A stretch of 39,396 bases of DNA from Nostoc sp. 106C (GTDB lineage Bacteria > Cyanobacteriota > Cyanobacteriia > Cyanobacteriales > Nostocaceae): NCBI RefSeq assembly GCF_002154725.1, contig NZ_MTAW01000139.1, forward strand, positions 1-39,396, read 5' to 3'. The number at the start of each line of letters is the position of its first letter. Within the stretch, counting starts at the first letter, position 1. Shown here in pieces: positions 36,196-39,396 of the stretch. Under the pieces are notes generated by a model. It ran no database searches, had not been told where the DNA came from, and saw nothing but the letters and a program-made list of their open reading frames with translations. A program made the position numbers and the translations under genes.

Positions 36196-39100
36196 ATGGA
36201 AAACTCCTCTACGCTACAACCTATACAACCGAATTCAGCGCCACAAGAACATTTGCCAGAACAGACACTACCTTCCCACCAAGGTGAGAAACATAAAGCT
36301 TTATCTAGAGTAATCGCCAGGATTCGCGAGTCACTAGATATAGACATCATTTTCAAAGTTACAGTCACTGAGGTACGTCAGTTACTAAACACTGACCGAG
36401 TTGGAGTGTTTCGTTTTTATCCTGAATTAGATTGGGAAGGAGAATTTATTTATGAGGACGTAGGAGAGCAATGGAGTTCTGCACTAAAAGCTAAACTGCG
36501 TGACCACTGCTTTGCTGCGGATTTTGCCGGACTTTATCAGCAAGGTCGAATTAAAGTCATGGACGATATCTATCAAGCCATGATTAGTGATTGCCATATC
36601 CAGATTTTAGAAAAATTTCAAGTACGCGCCAATATTGTTGCCCCCCTGATGAAAGGTAAAGATTTATGGGGATTGTTGTGTATTCATCAATGTAGTGAAC
36701 CTCGGCAATGGCAAGCATCTGAAGTTGAATTTGTGCAACTCATCGGCGAACATTTGGGAGTAGCCTTGCAACAGGCAGATTATCTAGAAAAAGCGAAATT
36801 ACAATCAGCACAATTAGCACAAGCAACAGCCAGAGCAAAAGTAGCAGAATGGCAGAAAACTATATCTATAACGATTGAGAAAATTCGTCAGTTTCTCGAT
36901 TTGGAAAGTATTTTTCGCGCTAGCACAGAAGAACTGAGAAAGCTGCTGAATGCTGACCGTGTTGCTATCTACCGTTTCCATCCAGATTGGAGTGGTGAAT
37001 TTGTATTTGAATCAGTAGCAGCGGGTTGGAAGTCCCTGATGCAAGAACAGTTGCAGCGTCCAGAGTTGGGCGAAAACGTTAGCGACTGTAGCGCCAAAGA
37101 TTTAGCTGAAATCCCAGTCATGGATACTTACTTACAAGATACAGACGGTGGTCGCTTCACAAGAGGCGAAGTGTATCGTGTTTGTAATGATATTTATAGC
37201 GCTGGGTTTACCGACTGCTACATTAAAGTTCTAGAGATCTATCAAGCAAGAGCTTATGTAATCATTGCTATTTACCACGGACAAAAGCTGTGGGGTTTGC
37301 TAGCTGTTTACCAGAACAATGGAAGCCGCGATTGGCAAGAAGATGAGGTCTACTTGCTCACTCAAGTTAGTACCCAACTAGGTGTAGCTTTGCAGCAAGC
37401 CGAGTTCTTGCAACAATTACAGACCCAAGCAGCAGAACTGACTAAAGCCGCCGAAAGGCAAAGGGCCCTGGCGAATACTGTGGAAAAAATTCGTCAGTCC
37501 TTAGATATTGACACTATCTTTAAAGCTACTACTCAAGAAGTGAGGCGGCTGTTAGAAGTAGAAAGAGTTTCAATCTATCGCTTCTATCCTGATTGGAGTG
37601 GTGAATTTGTTGCTGATTCAATTGCTGATGAGTGGACACCAACAGCTAGAACGCAGTCTGCAACAGATCAAGTACTATTACCAGGAACGCCAGCAGGCAA
37701 ATATGCACGTCATGAAGTCTTTGTACCAATTTCTCAAGGAGAGAAACTTTGGGGATTGTTGGTAGCTTATCAAAACTCCCAAGCACGTTATTGGCAAGAT
37801 GAGGAAATCAATTTGCTGGCACAAGTAGGTGTGCAATTAGGAGTAGCAATACAGCAAGCAGAAACCTTAAAGCAGGTACAGATACAAGCACAGCAACTAG
37901 CTCAAGCTGCGGAACGAGAACGGGAAGCTGCGGAACGAGAACGCAAAGCTACCGAAAGGGAGAAGGCATTAGCTGCAACGGTAGAGAAAATTCGCCAGTC
38001 ACTTGATCTTGATAGGATCTTTGCTACCAGCACTCAAGAAGTCCGACGGCTATTAGAACTTGATCGAGCAACAATTTATCGCTTCCGCTCTGATTGGACT
38101 GTGGAATTTGTTGCTGAATCATTAGCCCATAATTGGACACCAAATAGGGAAGTTGTACCTTTAATTATCAAGGATTATTTGCAACAAACCCAAGGTAGAG
38201 ACTACGCTAATAGTAAAATTTTAGTTATTAAAGATATTTATAGCACTGAAGATTACACTAGTCAGATTGCTCTACTCAAACCAATTGTAGCTAGAGCATA
38301 TATGATTGTTCCGATTTTTCAAGGTGAGAAAATCTGGGGATTACTGGCAGCATATCAAAACACCAAACCCCGCGATTGGCGACAAGATGAAATTGATTTG
38401 TTAGTACATATTGGTAATCAATTAGGAGTAGGTCTCCAACAAGCAGAATTACTGGAACAGACTCAGCGTCAAAAAGAAGAACTTAAGGAGACTCTGCAAG
38501 AATTGCAGCAAACTCAAAGCCAGTTGATTCAAAGTGAAAAAATGGCTGGTTTAGGACAGTTAGTTGCTGGAGTAGCCCATGAAATTAATAATCCGATTAA
38601 TTTCATTTATGGCAACATCACCCACGTGACTGAGTACGCTGAAGACTTATTGAAATTACTACATAGTTATCAAAAACATTATCCTAGTCCGAAAGCAGAA
38701 GTTCAACGGCAAGCAGCAGCACTGGATTTAGATTTTATTGCGAAAGACTTACCTAAAATTCTTAATTCCATGACTGTTGGGGCAGAACGCATCAGTGAAT
38801 TAGTACTGTCATTACGTACTTTTTCACGCCTGGATGAAGCGGAAATGAAGCCAGTTAACATCCATGAAGGTATTGAGAGTACCTTATTGATTTTACAACA
38901 CCGTCTAAAACCACAGGCTGATTTTATTGCTATTGAGGTAGTTAAAGAATACGGTGAATTACCAAAAGTACAATGCTATGCTGCTCAGATAAATCAGGTT
39001 TTGATGAATGTTCTCAGCAATGCGATTGATGCTCTAGAACAATCAGTAATGGTAGAAAAAACCTTAGAAAATCCTCAAATTCAGATTTGTACAGAAGTAA

Positions 39101-39345
39101 TAGATGAAAACTCGATCTTGATTCGCATTGCCGATAATGGTTGTGGCATTCCAGAAAGCCTGCGATCGCGGATTTTTGACCCTTTCTTTACTACTAAAGA
39201 ACCTGGTAAAGGAACTGGCTTAGGGCTATACATTAGTTACCAGATTGTTGTAGATAAACACGCTGGCCAAATCAAATGTTTTTCCGAACCTGGTAAAGGT
39301 TCTGAGTTTAGGATACAAATACCTATTAAACATTCGGTTAGTTAG
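36196..39345 (+). CDS. Four-GAF histidine kinase; probable cyanobacteriochrome photoreceptor
   Basis: A 1049-residue soluble sensor kinase: GAF1 (~30-195), GAF2 (~220-400), GAF3 (~425-555), GAF4 (~600-755), coiled coils between and after them ([18 protein letters not shown]), then a histidine kinase with H-box [10 protein letters not shown] (His795), N-box [24 protein letters not shown] and [12 protein letters not shown]1 carries D103-H-C105-F, the DXCF motif, and the canonical chromophore Cys133 followed by His in [21 protein letters not shown]2 keeps the canonical Cys341-Tyr ([16 protein letters not shown]) but has DTYL at the DXCF position. GAF3 has lost the lid region and GAF4 has no Cys. 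So one DXCF-type and one canonical-Cys bilin site are predicted. There is no fused receiver. The kinase end resembles that of the protein at 9936-15557. Confidence 0.93.
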   Translation: MENSSTLQPIQPNSAPQEHLPEQTLPSHQGEKHKALSRVIARIRESLDIDIIFKVTVTEVRQLLNTDRVGVFRFYPELDWEGEFIYEDVGEQWSSALKAKLRDHCFAADFAGLYQQGRIKVMDDIYQAMISDCHIQILEKFQVRANIVAPLMKGKDLWGLLCIHQCSEPRQWQASEVEFVQLIGEHLGVALQQADYLEKAKLQSAQLAQATARAKVAEWQKTISITIEKIRQFLDLESIFRASTEELRKLLNADRVAIYRFHPDWSGEFVFESVAAGWKSLMQEQLQRPELGENVSDCSAKDLAEIPVMDTYLQDTDGGRFTRGEVYRVCNDIYSAGFTDCYIKVLEIYQARAYVIIAIYHGQKLWGLLAVYQNNGSRDWQEDEVYLLTQVSTQLGVALQQAEFLQQLQTQAAELTKAAERQRALANTVEKIRQSLDIDTIFKATTQEVRRLLEVERVSIYRFYPDWSGEFVADSIADEWTPTARTQSATDQVLLPGTPAGKYARHEVFVPISQGEKLWGLLVAYQNSQARYWQDEEINLLAQVGVQLGVAIQQAETLKQVQIQAQQLAQAAEREREAAERERKATEREKALAATVEKIRQSLDLDRIFATSTQEVRRLLELDRATIYRFRSDWTVEFVAESLAHNWTPNREVVPLIIKDYLQQTQGRDYANSKILVIKDIYSTEDYTSQIALLKPIVARAYMIVPIFQGEKIWGLLAAYQNTKPRDWRQDEIDLLVHIGNQLGVGLQQAELLEQTQRQKEELKETLQELQQTQSQLIQSEKMAGLGQLVAGVAHEINNPINFIYGNITHVTEYAEDLLKLLHSYQKHYPSPKAEVQRQAAALDLDFIAKDLPKILNSMTVGAERISELVLSLRTFSRLDEAEMKPVNIHEGIESTLLILQHRLKPQADFIAIEVVKEYGELPKVQCYAAQINQVLMNVLSNAIDALEQSVMVEKTLENPQIQICTEVIDENSILIRIADNGCGIPESLRSRIFDPFFTTKEPGKGTGLGLYISYQIVVDKHAGQIKCFSEPGKGSEFRIQIPIKHSVS

Positions 39346-39396
39346 AGGATGTTTTAAAAGTGGGGGGTGTGGTAAGAAAGCTCACAAGGCGTATGC
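39346..39396. other. Window end, no feature
   Basis: Fifty-one bases after the kinase stop with a G-run (AGTGGGGGGTGTGG). No gene or clear terminator can be seen before the window ends. Confidence 0.3.

Noticed and set aside
1-39396. tRNA genes, rRNA genes, insertion sequences or prophage genes
   Set aside because: No cloverleaf with a GTTCGA-type T-loop in a suitable setting, no rRNA-like stretch and no transposase, integrase or phage structural motif was recognised on either strand.

Overview
The window looks like chromosomal DNA of a filamentous, probably heterocyst-forming, cyanobacterium (Nostocales type). The evidence is the many copies of the HIP1 octamer GCGATCGC, petN (cytochrome b6f), a carboxysome shell protein, CYP110-like P450s, PEP-CTERM proteins, very large multi-domain sensor kinases, a NACHT-WD40 relic, and dispersed intergenic repeats. 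No rRNA, tRNA, CRISPR array, transposase or phage gene was recognised. The species cannot be named from the sequence.

Layout. 1-2.2 kb (minus): a NACHT-type STAND NTPase whose WD40-bearing C-terminus is split off by a frameshift and truncated. 2.2-2.8 kb: repeats, including ten 21-bp tandem units. 2.8-4.5 kb (minus): sdhA. 5-9.5 kb (minus): a small membrane protein, a PEP-CTERM protein with a clear terminator, a seven-bladed WD40 protein and a small membrane/coiled-coil protein. 9.9-15.6 kb (plus): a 1873-residue Ser/Thr kinase / AAA ATPase / GAF / histidine kinase. 15.7-18.2 kb (minus): a CYP110-like P450 and a UbiA-fold membrane enzyme with a terpene-cyclase-like first motif. 18.2-19.7 kb: an AT-rich stretch without a convincing gene. 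19.7-21.4 kb (plus): an atypical SDR and a second PEP-CTERM protein. 21.5-23.5 kb (minus): a BMC shell protein, an aminotransferase and a YjbQ-family protein, likely one transcript.

23.6-32.3 kb (minus) is the most system-like part. A tightly packed run reads GAF/SpoIIE phosphatase, AEC permease, hybrid histidine kinase, GAF sensor, phosphosulfolactate-synthase (ComA) homologue and VOC protein; a single-domain response regulator lies just downstream. Overlapping or abutting ends at most junctions suggest one operon joining sulfonate-type chemistry and a carboxylate permease to two-component and partner-switch style signalling. The two GAF proteins share the same N-terminal module and look like duplicates.

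32.4-39.4 kb: a YbjQ-like gene remnant, a second CYP110-like P450 paralogous to the first, a DEDDh exonuclease, a four-helix membrane protein, petN with a 53-codon membrane-protein ORF behind it, and a 1049-residue four-GAF histidine kinase. The first GAF domain of that kinase has both cysteine signatures of a DXCF cyanobacteriochrome and the second GAF keeps the canonical chromophore cysteine, so it is probably a photoreceptor.
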